Below, piece by piece: positions 34,086-44,299 of a stretch of 64,000 bases of DNA. The notes beneath the pieces were generated by a model. The model worked only from the letters and a program-made list of their open reading frames with translations, did no database searches and was not told the origin of the DNA. The stretch is from positions 14,418,372 through 14,482,371 of the forward strand of contig NC_133478.1 in NCBI RefSeq assembly GCF_025370935.1, written 5' to 3'. Source of the DNA: Choristoneura fumiferana (taxonomy: Eukaryota; Arthropoda; Insecta; Lepidoptera; Tortricidae). Positions within the stretch are counted from its first letter, which is position 1; each line of letters starts with the position of its first letter. The translations under genes and the position numbers were made by a program.

Positions 34086-34272
34086 GTTCGAGAACAGTCC
34101 AGCTAGGACGTCATACCTACATCTCGAATGTTCCGGAAACGAGTAGAGTGTCTGTCTCTTTCATGTGCTATCTCTCTCACACAGTTACTAGAATATTCCG
34201 GAAACAGGATCATCAGTCTGTTTCTCTCATACATATAGGCTATCCTTGTCACACACCTTCTCGAATGTTCTC
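34086..34272 (-). promoter_or_regulatory. Heat-shock-element-like cluster in solo LTR
   Basis: GAATGTTCCGGAA (34126-34138) and GAATATTCCGGAA (34191-34203) are exact three-box heat shock elements: GAA, two bases, TTC, two bases, GAA. Two-box forms GTTCGAGAAC (34086-34095) and GAATGTTC (34265-34272) flank them. They lie 25-210 bases upstream of the TATA box, inside three loose 65-75-bp repeats that also share TGTCTCTTTC and GTGCTATCTCT. Binding by heat shock factor is inferred from the consensus only. Confidence 0.6.
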
Positions 34273-34613
34273 AGTACAGCTGTCTCTTTCTAATCGTGCT
34301 ATCTCTTTCACTCCTATTGAAAATTTCGCCATATACTGAAATGTACTTCAAAGGCCCATAAGGGGTCCTGAAAACGCCTGAAAACGGGGTTTCAGGTTAT
34401 GGTGTCATCGGATAGAGGGTGGCCTGAAACGGACTGAAAACATGTTTCAGGCGCCTGAAAACGACGGCAACTTGGGTGAAATTTTGATAAATTAATATGT
34501 GATAGAGCATCCTCTGAAACGACCTGAAACCGTATTCCAGCCTACTGAAAACGCCTCCAATGGGTCGAAAAACACGATCAAAGTTTCCACCTAACCCACC
34601 GCCGTAACAGTAT

Positions 34614-34684
34614 TGTTCGAGTGTCCGCGTGTTGTTTTCTGGTTGAGACAGTTAATAATTGTTTAAAATTATTGTTTAATCGAT
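34614..34684. other. Extra segment in copy 2 next to solo LTR
   Basis: About 70 bases from 'tgttcgagtgtccgcg' to 'gtttaatcga' have no counterpart in copy 1. They may be ancestral sequence deleted from copy 1, or part of an older nested insertion. Confidence 0.5.
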
Positions 34685-34689
34685 AAAAT

Positions 34690-36000
34690 ATTCAAAGGGC
34701 CGCATATTTATTGAGCTAGGAATCCTTAACATTTATATTTTTTAACAAATGCGAACATAATCGAACACGATGATCGACCCGAATATATTGAATGGAATTC
34801 CAAAGTTTTAAATTTCGATCGGTACAAAAGTCCCGTCTTAGCGTCCCCCTGAGCTTTCTGAACTAGAGGAAATAAATTGAGAAAAACCATAAAGGACGGC
34901 TAGCCAGGTACGAAAAGCCGATTGGTTTGACGTATTGAGTTTGTTAAATTTAAAAAGCTTTCTGGATGTCTTGTACTATTGTTTCAGACAAGAGTGATAT
35001 ACGGAATAAAACGAGATGTCAATTTTCTCTATTGTTTCTTATTTTGAAAATAAGTTATTCTTTACAACATTCGGTCAAGAGTGAATCGGACTCACGCAGC
35101 GAGGATTCCATATTTATAAATTTGTAGGTTCATATCTATAAAGGATGAAGGACCCCCTCTCCTAAGCAAAAAGGAACACTGTGTGGACACATTTTAGGTG
35201 GTGACTGAAATAGATCAGATTAGATTTTATTGGTTGTGCTATTATGATTATGACTTTCATACCAAAATGACCGAAAGAACCTCTTTCTATAGGGATTTTT
35301 CAAAACCCAACTAAAAAGTAAAAACGCATGTAAATAGGAGAGAATTAAAAAAATATTAATAATAGTTACAGTACTATTGCAAATGATTAGTGTTATAAAG
35401 TCAGTGAATTATAAGTCGTGAAAGTATGTGCGAAAACATGCACAGTGATTATAACACGATACCATAATTAACACCACACATAACCTTCAAGCGCATTACA
35501 ACACGTACTAAATAAGCCATTAGTATGATTTATACAGTCTAGGCACGCTTGTTACACTTTTATTAGCCACGTTATCCGCAAATAACATTTTTTTTTCACA
35601 ATTACGCTAATTATTCTGTTTAAAAATCTCTTATTTTGCAAATAAGTTCTACAGTATGCTAAATTGGTAGACTCGGTAACTACAGCGTAATGGGGAATCG
35701 AGCTAGTATTTCTGGAATAGACAGGGATCAATCTTGAATATTTTATTTACATAAAATTTATTTCTTTCGTTCTTTTTTTATTTCAATCAATCAATCAATT
35801 TTTATTTCGCTGTCACAGGTAGATTTTGTACCTACAGGTTATAAGTTAGAAGTTACACATTAAATGGAACAGCTATGATGTATCTACCATTCAGCGAACG
35901 ATAACCTAACCTATCATACCATGATTTCCCAAAAAAGGCCCTTTGTTATTCCTAGAAAAATACCAACGATATGCATTAATGTTGAAGTGGCAGTGGGCGG
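34690..36000. other. Unassigned DNA at end of duplication copy 2
   Basis: Parallels 23300-24650. Includes a (CAAT)n run near 35785. No supportable gene. Confidence 0.3.
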
Positions 36001-36149
36001 GGCACTTGGACTGATGATTTTACCCTGATGCTCGTGGTAGATTGGGTTACGAGTAAAGTAGGAGTACACCAAATTTGTACAGACTGGTTAGATTGAAGGA
36101 GTAACAACACATGCTGCACGCACGCACACAACCTTCTGTAAAAATGGAA

Positions 36150-36330
36150 ACAGCTATATGGGTTCCGTATTTTCTTTCTCGATTGAACCCACAGTGTGGG
36201 GTATCATTGGATAGATCTTTTAAAAAGTATGATCAGAAAATTTTCGATTTCACGACCCTTTTGCAAAATTTTAGGTTTTAAAATGTTTATTTTTGTTAGA
36301 GATATATGTCTCCCCTCCACAACCAAAATT
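36150..36330. repeat. Degenerate relative of the 'agggttccg' element
   Basis: 'gtgtggggtatcattggatagatcttttaaa' resembles the interior of 15082-15686. Ends are missing. Confidence 0.45.
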
Positions 36331-36351
36331 CAACTTAACGATGTCAAACTT

Positions 36352-36580
36352 AATGATGTGAAAGACGTCCACTGCTGCACATAGGCCTCCCCCAAAGCTC
36401 TCCACTCAGACCGGTCTTGTGCTTTCCATCATGGTTCCATCTTGATGGAGGCCTACCGATAGCTCGTCTTCCGGTCCGCGGACGCCATTCGAGAACCTTC
36501 TGACCCCAACAGCCATCAATCCTGCGAGCGATGTGCCCCTCCCACTGCCACTTCCGTTTCGCAATTATTCGGGCTACAAA
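36352..36580 (-). pseudogene. RTE-type LINE ORF tail fragment
   Basis: On the minus strand it covers the KWQWEGHIARRI-like start, the FEWRPRTGRRAIGRPP block and the closing EAYVQQWTSF region. The alignment to 24616-24875 is clear, with frame breaks. Confidence 0.7.
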
Positions 36581-36734
36581 TAAAATAAAATAAATTAAAA
36601 TTAAATTTGACTCGAAAAATCTAAAAAAATATATAGGTATGGTCGTAATTATAATAAATGGAAAAGAAAAACTATCACAGCTCAGTAGGCTCTACAAGTT
36701 AACAAGTAATCATCATCCCATCATCCCAGCCTAT

Positions 36735-36960
36735 ATACGTCCCACTGCTGGGCACAGGCCTCCTCTCAGAACAAGAGGGCTTGGGTCAAAGTTCCCACGC
36801 GGGCCCAGTGCGGATTGAGAACTTCACACACACCATTGAATTGCTTCGCAGGTTTGTGCAGGTTTCCTCACGATGTTTTCCTTCACCGCAAAGCTCGTGG
36901 TAAATTTCAAATGTAATTCCGCACATGAATACAACAACAAGTAACTAATAGTCGAACAAA
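36735..36960 (-). mobile_element. Headless SINE ('gctgggcacaggc' family)
   Basis: Same family and orientation as 5628-5912: 'cactgctgggcacaggcctc', 'aattgcttcgcaggtttgtg', 'cctcacgatgttttccttc', 'cgtggtaaatttcaaatg'. The tRNA-like head is absent, so it is 5'-truncated. Confidence 0.7.
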
Positions 36961-37598
36961 ATTTTCTATAAAGCTAGGTGCTCAACCCGCACTACTAAGG
37001 TAGGTTCAGAACCCTACCTTTGCGCGTAGATCGACACACACTAAGCTGGTTTATATTTATTAAAGTTAATTAGGTACTGGTGATTCTTAGTAAAAATAAA
37101 AATTACTTAAGTTCCGCCTGCCTACCGTTTCTAGTATTTCCACATCAGCTTGTTAGTATATTTATAAAGCCAGAAGCTTTTTTTAATTGTACCCAATTAT
37201 TTTTTCAGCCCCTGGCGTTCGGGATGCCAATTACACAGGTTAGCCGATCTCGAATAAATGCTGCATGGGTATTTTTGCAAGATCAGAGAGCGGCAAAAAC
37301 AAATCTTAAGGTCAGTAAAATTATTAATACGCGGAATAAAAATAAAACTGTAGGATGGGGCCTCATAAATAATTTGTATGAATGAGGGGTTTTCGACAGG
37401 CAAAATATTGCTAGTGTCGTGGGGTCCGTTTGACCATAGTAATAGGAGAAGTAGGTTCACTACAAACAAAAGTACATCGCGCGGCTTAAGAGAAGTCTCT
37501 TCGTTCCATTCTCCATACAAACGTAGTCCCGGTCTCATTTGAAAACTAGGCAACAGAAATAGATGAAATTTTGTAAGTATGGACTAGACGTAATTATC
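36961..37598. other. Unassigned DNA
   Basis: Open frames on both strands around 37080-37550 lack recognisable motifs; the 'gtcgtggggtccgtttga' phrase near 37413 looks like part of an interspersed repeat. Confidence 0.3.
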
Positions 37599-37745
37599 TA
37601 TGCCTGTGGTTTTTCAGATTTTCATATAAATGTGTAATATCAGAATTACAGGAGCTCAAAAGTCGACAAAAAAACGATGTCAACTTTGCACGAGAATTAC
37701 AGACTAATAAAGCATTTTTACAAAAATCGAAAAACCACAGGCATA
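37599..37745. mobile_element. TIR element (MITE) with TA duplication
   Basis: The inverted ends TGCCTGTGGTTTTTC and GAAAAACCACAGGCA are perfect over 15 bp, with TA on both sides (37599-37600, 37744-37745). The interior is non-coding. This suggests a Tc1/mariner-mobilised element. Confidence 0.7.
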
Positions 37746-37879
37746 TAAAATATAATGAATATCTTGATTGTAAAATATCATTGATTTCTGTGCTATACTT
37801 TTTGTATAATATGAGGTCAACGAAACCCAAAATTCAACCGCCCAGATCTTGAAAAGCCTACAGCTATCTCGATATAAAT

Positions 37880-38070
37880 TACGGACGTCGTTACGAAAGG
37901 CATGGGGGGACGGCTGCGAGCGCTTATGTCACGAGCGATAAAGACAGCAATATCCCAAACGAATAGGTGCCTAACGCGGCCGCGCGGCCGGCAGGGAAAC
38001 TTCTCTTAAATGTGTTCGCGCCGGTTGGCGCCGGTACGCACGCACCCGCCGCACGCACACTCATAATTTA
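37880..38070. other. GC- and CpG-rich island in AT-rich DNA
   Basis: Contains ACGCGGCCGCGCGGCCGGC (37975-37993) and repeated CGCACGCA. It has no open frame worth calling. It could be a promoter-type region or an unusual repeat. Confidence 0.35.
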
Positions 38071-38149
38071 AGAAGGATTAAGTTTTCTGTAGTCAAGGCT
38101 GCGCTGCCGTTGGTGCCGTATACGTCTCCACTCTTACGTTGTCAGTATT

Positions 38150-38345
38150 CCCAAAATCCGCACAAAGCGTTTTCGCTCTTCCTTCATCAACCGCACAGCA
38201 AAGGAGTGGAAATCCCTGCCTGCGACTGTGTTTCCTGAACACTAAAAGTTGGCCGCTTTCAAGTCTAGGGTGAATGAGCATTTACTAGGCAAGCGTGCTC
38301 CATCGTAGGCCTCATCCTCGCTTTCCATGAGGCGTGATTGTGGCC
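38150..38345 (+). pseudogene. LINE ORF2 C-terminal fragment (Jockey/CR1-like)
   Basis: A broken plus-strand frame reads SSFINRTAKEWKSLPATVFP, then LAAFKSRVNEHLLGKRAPS. This matches the conserved tail following the RT domain in lepidopteran non-LTR elements, and resembles the shorter piece at 11640-11720. It has an internal stop. Confidence 0.7.
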
Positions 38346-38349
38346 AAAC

Positions 38350-39232
38350 GCAAGCCTATATTGTATTTAAAAAAAAAACTCCTGTGACACAACTACAATA
38401 CGTTTCTAATTATTCTGGTACATTATGTTTCCTGATAGCACACTCCTGTATCCTACTGAGACCCAGACAACAAAAATTAACATCGATATTTAAAACTTAA
38501 TGTCACATAGATAAAATTGTTTTTTTTTTGTAAATTTGAATGTTACAGAGAAAATGACACTTTATTCCTTTTTCAAAAGATATAAGTTCTATTGCTAACA
38601 ATATATACTAGTATTATCACTTTGAACCCCAGGAGGGTACAATAGAGATGTGTAGCTTGCGAGTGAGTTCTTTGCCCAACTAACTAAAATACAAGCGAGC
38701 TAATTTAGAGACTAAACTTCTTATCTGTGAATTCTGTGAATTAGACCAAGCAGTGCTTTATACGAACGGCATGAAAACTTTTGGTGTAATGAGAGAGTGT
38801 ACGAGCGTTTTCGGATAACCCGATCCGATATCGGATCATATTTCATACATATTACTTGCTCCGATATCGTATCGGCGTCCGATACCGATATCGGATCGGA
38901 TAATCTGTATCAGTAGGGCCACTACGAAATTCGAAAATCGAAGTTCGTATCGTACCGTCCCTCTCGCTCTCGTATGAAATAATATTAGCGTAGAGCGCTA
39001 CGAAAAGAATAATTTGAATCATATGAGCCACAAACACACTTTATCTGAGGTATGGCGGAAACATAAACTACCCCACGAAGTCACTGGATATCTTAGCTCG
39101 TAGCTCTTTGTTTGACTTGTCAAGGAATGCATGACGGAATAAAATACAGCTTTGAATGTAAAACTAAGTGATAGTAGCAACTTTACGACAGTGTCTTCCA
39201 TCGTGGATACATATGACGTGTCTTAGATAATA
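38350..39232. other. Unassigned DNA with GATATCGGATC-type palindromes
   Basis: GATCCGATATCGGATC (38821-38836) is a 16-base perfect palindrome; related CCGATATCG strings recur to 38900. No gene is visible. Confidence 0.4.
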
Positions 39233-39235
39233 TCT

Positions 39236-39400
39236 AAGTTTTTATTCAGTTTTTTTTATTAATTAATTTCTGATGTACCAATTTGCGTTATTTCACTTAA
39301 CAAAAAACCCTATCTACGCCCATAATAATAATATTCAGTGAAATAACGCAAATTGGTACATCAGAAACTAAATAATAAAAAAAAACTGAATAAAAACTTA
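39236..39400. mobile_element. Hairpin (fold-back) element
   Basis: Arms of about 62 bases ('atgtaccaatttgcgttatt' and its complement 'aataacgcaaattggtacat') enclose a 40-base loop. The outer ends are 'aagtttttattcag' and its complement. It is non-coding; the target duplication is unclear. Confidence 0.65.
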
Positions 39401-39404
39401 AAAA

Positions 39405-40075
39405 AAACAAGTCTAGCTAGTTTAGATTAACGTTATGTAGGTAACATAAACTTCAACAATACGAGTAGAATCAAATAAAATGAGTCTTATTAAAAACTAG
39501 ACTTGCAAACTTCCGCATGTATAATATTAGTGGAAAATAATAATAATCCCTCTCTATAATATAGTAGTTTTGGAGAAGGAAGCTAAAAAAGTAAAAGCTT
39601 TCGCTTATCGCTTCGAGAGAGACCGCATTTTTTTGTGCGAATCCAGGAAAGGTCGCTAGTTATACACATAACATAGTCAAAGTCTAAAGAACTTAGTAAC
39701 ACATAGTTTAAAACAATGTTAAAGTTGGATAAAGACTTAAAAAAAAGATACATACCCACTGGTTAATTTTCCACTATGCCTTTTATACCCTTTATATTTT
39801 TAGACTACCCTTAGTTACTTCTTATGCACATACATTAAGATTAGATAAAAACCATTTGAAAGAACCCTTTGTAAATGAAATGTAGCGTTTGTCATAAGTA
39901 TTAGTGCCCTAAACCTTTCTAGGTATTAATGGCCTGTAGGTGGTCTAGCCTTACTCATAAATAATTTATTGATTCCACTCCCACGAAAAAACGGTCGCTG
40001 TAAAATTAGATCAGATAAGATTTTAATTTCCTTCTTGACACATGGTAATGAAAGACTGCTTAAATTAAAAGTGGT
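39405..40075. other. Unassigned AT-rich DNA
   Basis: No supportable features. Confidence 0.35.
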
Positions 40076-40079
40076 ATCT

Positions 40080-40345
40080 AGGTGTATGGCTTCTCAAGCA
40101 AAGGATCGTGGATAGATCCGAACTCCCACCTCAAGAGTTTTCCGAAATTCAAGTGCGAAATTACATTTTATTTGAAATTTACTACGAGCTTTGAGGTGAA
40201 GGAAAACATCGTGCAATAACCTCCGAAGTAATGCAATGGTGTGTGTTAAGTTTCCAAACGCACTGCGCTCGCGTGGGAACTACGGTCCAAGCCCTCTCAT
40301 TCAGAGAGGGAGGCCTGTGCCCATGGGGATGTATATAGGGCGAGA
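40080..40345 (+). mobile_element. SINE ('gctgggcacaggc' family), plus orientation
   Basis: Inverted relative to 5628-5912. The eroded tRNA-like head is at the left ('ggcttctcaagcaaaggatc'), and the body runs through 'gaaggaaaacatcgtg' to 'ggaggcctgtgcccatgggg'. Confidence 0.65.
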
Positions 40346-40375
40346 CGATATTCTTTGAAGATCGTAGTGGTGCAA

Positions 40376-40652
40376 TTTTTTTTTTAGCTGACGTGATGTC
40401 AAACGAGTAAGTGGGTCTTCTGATGGAAAAAGATCACCACCGCCCATAAACATCTGCAACACCGGGGGTATTGCAGATTCGTTGCCAACCTAGAGGCCTA
40501 AGATGGGATACCTCAAGTGCCAGTAATTTCACCGGCTGTCTTACTCTCCACGCCGAAACACAACAGTGCAAGCACTGCTGCTTCTCGGCAGGATTAGCGA
40601 GCAAGATGGTGGATCCAGCGGACCTTGCAAAAGGTCCTACCACCTGCAAAAC
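40376..40652 (-). repeat. Interspersed repeat 'caaacgagcaagtgggtc' family (minus copy)
   Basis: Same family as 12938-13206. It has a T-run at its left edge (the poly(A) side), then 'aaacgagtaagtgggtcttc', and 'gcgagcaagatggtgg' near its right end. Confidence 0.7.
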
Positions 40653-40674
40653 TAAGAAGAACTTTTTTGTGATT

Positions 40675-40765
40675 TCCACAGAGAGTAGAGTTGGTGAACG
40701 TCCTACGCTGCGCTTGCTGATCCGCGGTCTCCACCTCGAGAACCTTTCGGCCCCAGCAAACATCT
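40675..40765 (-). pseudogene. RTE-type LINE ORF fragment (inverted piece)
   Basis: On the minus strand this covers the 'aggttctcgaggtggagacc' / GRRSVGRSPT region of the RTE tail, followed by sequence up to the repeat at 40652. Confidence 0.5.
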
Positions 40766-40854
40766 GTTCTCCGTGCTATACGACCTACCCATAGTCACTT
40801 GTCTTCAACGAGCCAATTCGCTTGGCTATGTCGATTACTCCTCAATTCTGATTT

Positions 40855-40985
40855 CATTTTCGAGATGGACGGCTGACCTGGTCGCGGGGTTCACGGTGGA
40901 TGCAAGCCGGCTTCCAACCGAGGCAACTGTGGGTCAATGGGGGAGGCCTATGTCCAATAGTGGACGTCCTGTGGCTGATATGACG
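40855..40985 (+). pseudogene. RTE-type LINE ORF tail fragment
   Basis: 'agatggacggctgacctggt', 'tcacggtggatgcaagccgg', and 'ggcctatgtccaatagtgga' give the DDLV...SRWMQ and EAYVQ-WT blocks. Its orientation is opposite to the fragment 90 bases upstream. Confidence 0.65.
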
Positions 40986-41293
40986 ATGATAATGATGAGA
41001 GTAGAGAAGCATAGTGACTGCTTTGTTCTTTCACGAGTGCAAAGTGACGGAATAGCGCTATATGTAACTTTAAACATTTCAGTACTTATAAGCATATAAT
41101 GCTGCCATTTGCTCTCACGAGCGACACTTCAGGCGTTGTTTTTCAGCCAGAAACCATTATTTTTCTTCCATCTGTCACATGCTCGGTGCATAGTGCAAAG
41201 CTCTTTTAAAACTCTCACGAAATGTAACTTCTTTTAAGCGTTTGCTATATCGCAGCTCCGATTTTCTTACGATGTTCATTTTCTCGAAGATAT

Positions 41294-42180
41294 TCTAGTC
41301 GAGACGATAACATTTTGACAGTTATACTCGTACCAACGTGACTCCTGGAGGCAAATCGGATGCATAATCGGACGCTCTAAGGATCGACCACACCGCTGCT
41401 CAAAGAATGCTGACGCACCTTAAAACTTAGTATCGTGCCTCATGCGTCACGTATTAACGCGTACCGTCCATACAGCTTCATAAAATACGCTGACGTCCCG
41501 TACCGCATGCGACACGTACATAATTAACGCGTACCGTCCTCAATGCTTCTCAAAATACGCCCATGTACAATAAACGTAGTGATATGCCTCATGTGTCTAT
41601 TTTTAACGCGTAAGTATCTAACGTCCACACCACTGCTCTAAAAACGCCAACGCAACGCAAACGCACTATGAGACTCATAGACCACTTTTTTTACGCGTAA
41701 CTTCCATGACGGTGCTTAAAATAGACATTGATATACAGTGCGTCAACGTTTCTTGAGCGTGCGTACGACGTGCCATGAAACCGTGAGACATAAGGCACGT
41801 CCTGCGTATTTTGTGCAGTGGTGTAGTCGATTCTTTATCACAAACTAAGTAGCTGTTGCCCGCAACTCTATCATCAATTCTGTGAAAAACTTCTTTATCG
41901 GTATCCCGCGGAAACTATGCATCTTTCTAGAATAATAAAACTGCACTATGTGTTTGGCGAGGTCCCAAACTATTTCCATGCCGATTTTCATCTAAGTAGC
42001 GTATCAGCGGTGTAAACACGAATAGGTAACAGAAAGACAGATAGGGTTACTTCTACATTTATAATATTAGTAAGGTACTAAGTACCATATCGTAGAATGC
42101 TAGTCGTGACGGTAAAATTTTGACAGTTGGACCGACATCATAACCCCTGAAGGCAAATCGGATGCGAAATCGGACGGAAA
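41294..42180. repeat. Direct repeats flanking a degenerate ~80-bp tandem array
   Basis: A block with 'cattttgacagtt' and 'ggcaaatcggatgc.aaatcggacg' occurs at 41294-41390 and 42101-42180. Between them, TTAACGCGTA or variants recur at 41453, 41522, 41609 and 41691, each in a longer unit with 'ccgtcc' and 'tctcaaaatacgcc'. The array is heavily diverged. Confidence 0.55.
41846..42072 (+). repeat. Interspersed repeat of the 'gcccgcggcttcg' family
   Basis: A diverged copy of 5378-5597, from 'agctgttgcccgcaactc' to 'atttataatattagta'. Confidence 0.55.
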
Positions 42181-42184
42181 ATGT

Positions 42185-42980
42185 TTTTGGCGAGAAATAA
42201 ATTCAAATGAATACGATTATAGCTTCTATAAGGGTCCTCAATGGGACCTTCCCACGTACGCTTGTACCTTATAAACATCCCAAAGGGCATCCGTCGTTGT
42301 GGTTTCGTGCCATGAATTAATTAATTCGGGTAACATTGACACGTAGTTACGTGGAGGTACGCCAAGAGTTATGGGTCGGATAACGACTGATTATAAAATA
42401 GATTGTTTAAGGTGAAATATAGGGATATAAGTTTCAATTATAATGGCTGGATTCCTAAAAAAGTGGCCCGTAATACGAGTATTAAACACTTATTTTTTCC
42501 TTTGAATAAAAAAGACGAAAATTTATGTAGCCCGTTGTAGTTTTGTGTGATGTGCTATGGAAGACACACATTTGTCCAATCCAATATTTTTTTGGATAAT
42601 CAAACAGACAATTGTGTTTTTATTTTTACCTCGGGACAATTTTTGGCCGTTTGGCTGGTTCATATGGATAAATTAAATGAAAAATATTTAAGGCCTTTAA
42701 GGCAAGTATCTACATAAAGGCTAATGACGGGAAAACGTAACGTACGACTTCCTCTTTGCCATCGATAATAAGACGTCTTTTAATGCCTAGTTACGTGTCA
42801 ATCACACTAGGTATTTCATTCATCTAATGCGATTGCTGAACTTGTTTCAAACTGCTTTGGTGAACGAACGTCGTCTTTAGAGTCTGTCCTCCTGCGGTGG
42901 TCATGACTATAGGACATTGCAGCTGTCTCCAAAAGGGGCCGACAAACGTGTTGTTTCCTGTGTTGCAGTCACCGCATGAC
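42185..42980. other. Unassigned DNA
   Basis: No supportable gene or bounded element. Confidence 0.35.
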
Positions 42981-42992
42981 ATCCATATTGTC

Positions 42993-43296
42993 AACCAATC
43001 ATAATTTGATTGCTTAGTAGCGACATCTCTTGTCTGGGTGAGCGGAGTTCCGAAAGAGTGTTGACGTCTCTCGATGAGAGCTAAACATAGATGTCGCTAG
43101 TGCTGCTGCTTAAGTAGCGTAGTAGGAAAAAAAGCAACCTGAGAGATATGTGCATAAGAGAAATTTGTGTCTAGACTCCTGTCCAGCGGTGGTGTAGGGG
43201 TTATAGCACGCACCACGGAATGCTGAGGAACTGGGTTCGATTCCCAACGCTGGTCTTTTTTGCATGTGCATCCATGTCTCAGTTTGTATTTTCGAT
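42993..43296 (+). mobile_element. Second copy of the SINE-like element with internal tRNA-like domain
   Basis: Same order as 28364-28680, flanked by ATCCATATTGTC (42981-42992) and ATCCATTTTGTC (43297-43308), an 11-of-12 target duplication. The tRNA-like block is 43183-43253, with the CCAGCG/CGCTGG-type ends preserved as CCAGCG/ACGCTGG, B box GGTTCGATTCC, and a six-T run right after it. Confidence 0.8.
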
Positions 43297-43309
43297 ATCC
43301 ATTTTGTCG

Positions 43310-44035
43310 CCAAACAGAGAAGCCATGGCTATCTTCAGCAAGTTCGACGTCGTTACGTCACGGACGGACATAAAGGAGATGTAGTCCAAAATAGTGGCCG
43401 GTTGGCGACTGAGTGAGTGAGATGCATATTACGTGTGTAAGATTTTAGTGGTGGCGACACCAAGCTGCCATCGCATTCAGTCACCACGTAGGGAACCGTA
43501 AACCGTAGCTACGCTTCCAAATTGACGACATTACCGAAGCAAGCCAAGTGAGTGACATCAGATAGGTAGTGTTCTATGTGAATTGTTTGGATACGTAGTC
43601 GGCGGCATCGCCATGGCTTTCCGGTGAGGCAGGGCTTGTAATTTAATAGCCGCATTAAGGTTTTCGCAAGGACATCTTTCTGGCAACAATCTATGATAGA
43701 GCAGTGATGTTTAAGGTTCAAGACCACGGAAGCTACCAGAACTGACTGAACATTGAGCTACAAACTTCTATATTGTTACTCTGCACCGGCAGGTGCGATG
43801 CAGCTACATTGGTGGTGATGATGCGGCTACTTTTGTTTTGCAACACTTTCAAAAAACTTAAATTTAGATCATTGATCCTCAAAGTTTAATTGTTAAATTA
43901 ATCTATCGGACATAGCGGTGTTATCACTGTATCTTGGTACGGGGGCTTAAAATAATTTTTCCTTTTTTTTTACATCTCCAAGACAAACATTATTTTATCA
44001 ATGTGTCGCCAATTTAGTATTGTATCGCATACATT
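43310..44035. other. Unassigned DNA
   Basis: Less AT-rich than average in 43330-43740, with short frames only. No motif recognised. Confidence 0.35.
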
Positions 44036-44038
44036 GTA

Positions 44039-44299
44039 AATAAATAAATAAATAAATATCATGGGACATTTGACACCAATTGACCTAGTCCCAAACTAAG
44101 CAAAGCTTGTACTATGGATACTAGGCAACGGATAAACATACTTATATAGATAAATACATACTTAAATACATATTAAACATCCAAGACCCGAGAACAAACA
44201 TTCGTGTTATTCACACAAATATCTGCCCCGGCCGGGATTCGAACCCAGGACCTCAAACTTCGTAGTCAGGTTCTCTAACCACTTAGCCATCCGGTCGTC
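44039..44299 (-). mobile_element. tRNA-derived SINE (family of 51093-51358)
   Basis: On the minus strand the head starts at 44299 (GACGACCGGATGGC), with A- and B-box regions (GGTTCGAATCC), then 'tgtttgttctcgggtctt' and 'ttgcctagtatccatag', and ends in a TTTA-type repeat at 44039-44056. It is essentially full length. Confidence 0.8.

Larger units (their letters stand above)
33840..34609 (-). mobile_element. Solo LTR (770 bp) of an LTR retrotransposon
   Basis: It begins and ends with the inverted repeat TGTTACG...CGTAACA and is flanked by the 4-bp duplication GTAT (33836-33839 and 34610-34613). It is absent from copy 1. On the minus strand it has an LTR layout: upstream motif arrays (34126-34600), a TATA box GTATATAAG (34063-34055), an arthropod-type initiator TCAGTT with its A at 34030 (about 32 bases after the TATA start), and AATAAA at 33910-33905. 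No internal domain remains, consistent with LTR-LTR recombination. Superfamily not determinable; a 4-bp duplication suits Ty3/gypsy. Confidence 0.8.
25028..36005. repeat. Long duplication, copy 2 (probable haplotype B)
   Basis: Direct repeat of 14252-24654. Compared with copy 1 it has gained SINE-like elements at 28364-28680 (7-bp target duplication) and about 30904-31076, and a solo LTR at 33840-34609 (4-bp target duplication) with about 70 extra bases after it. It lacks the 586-bp stretch at 17523-18108. Scattered one-base homopolymer differences occur throughout. Confidence 0.9.
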
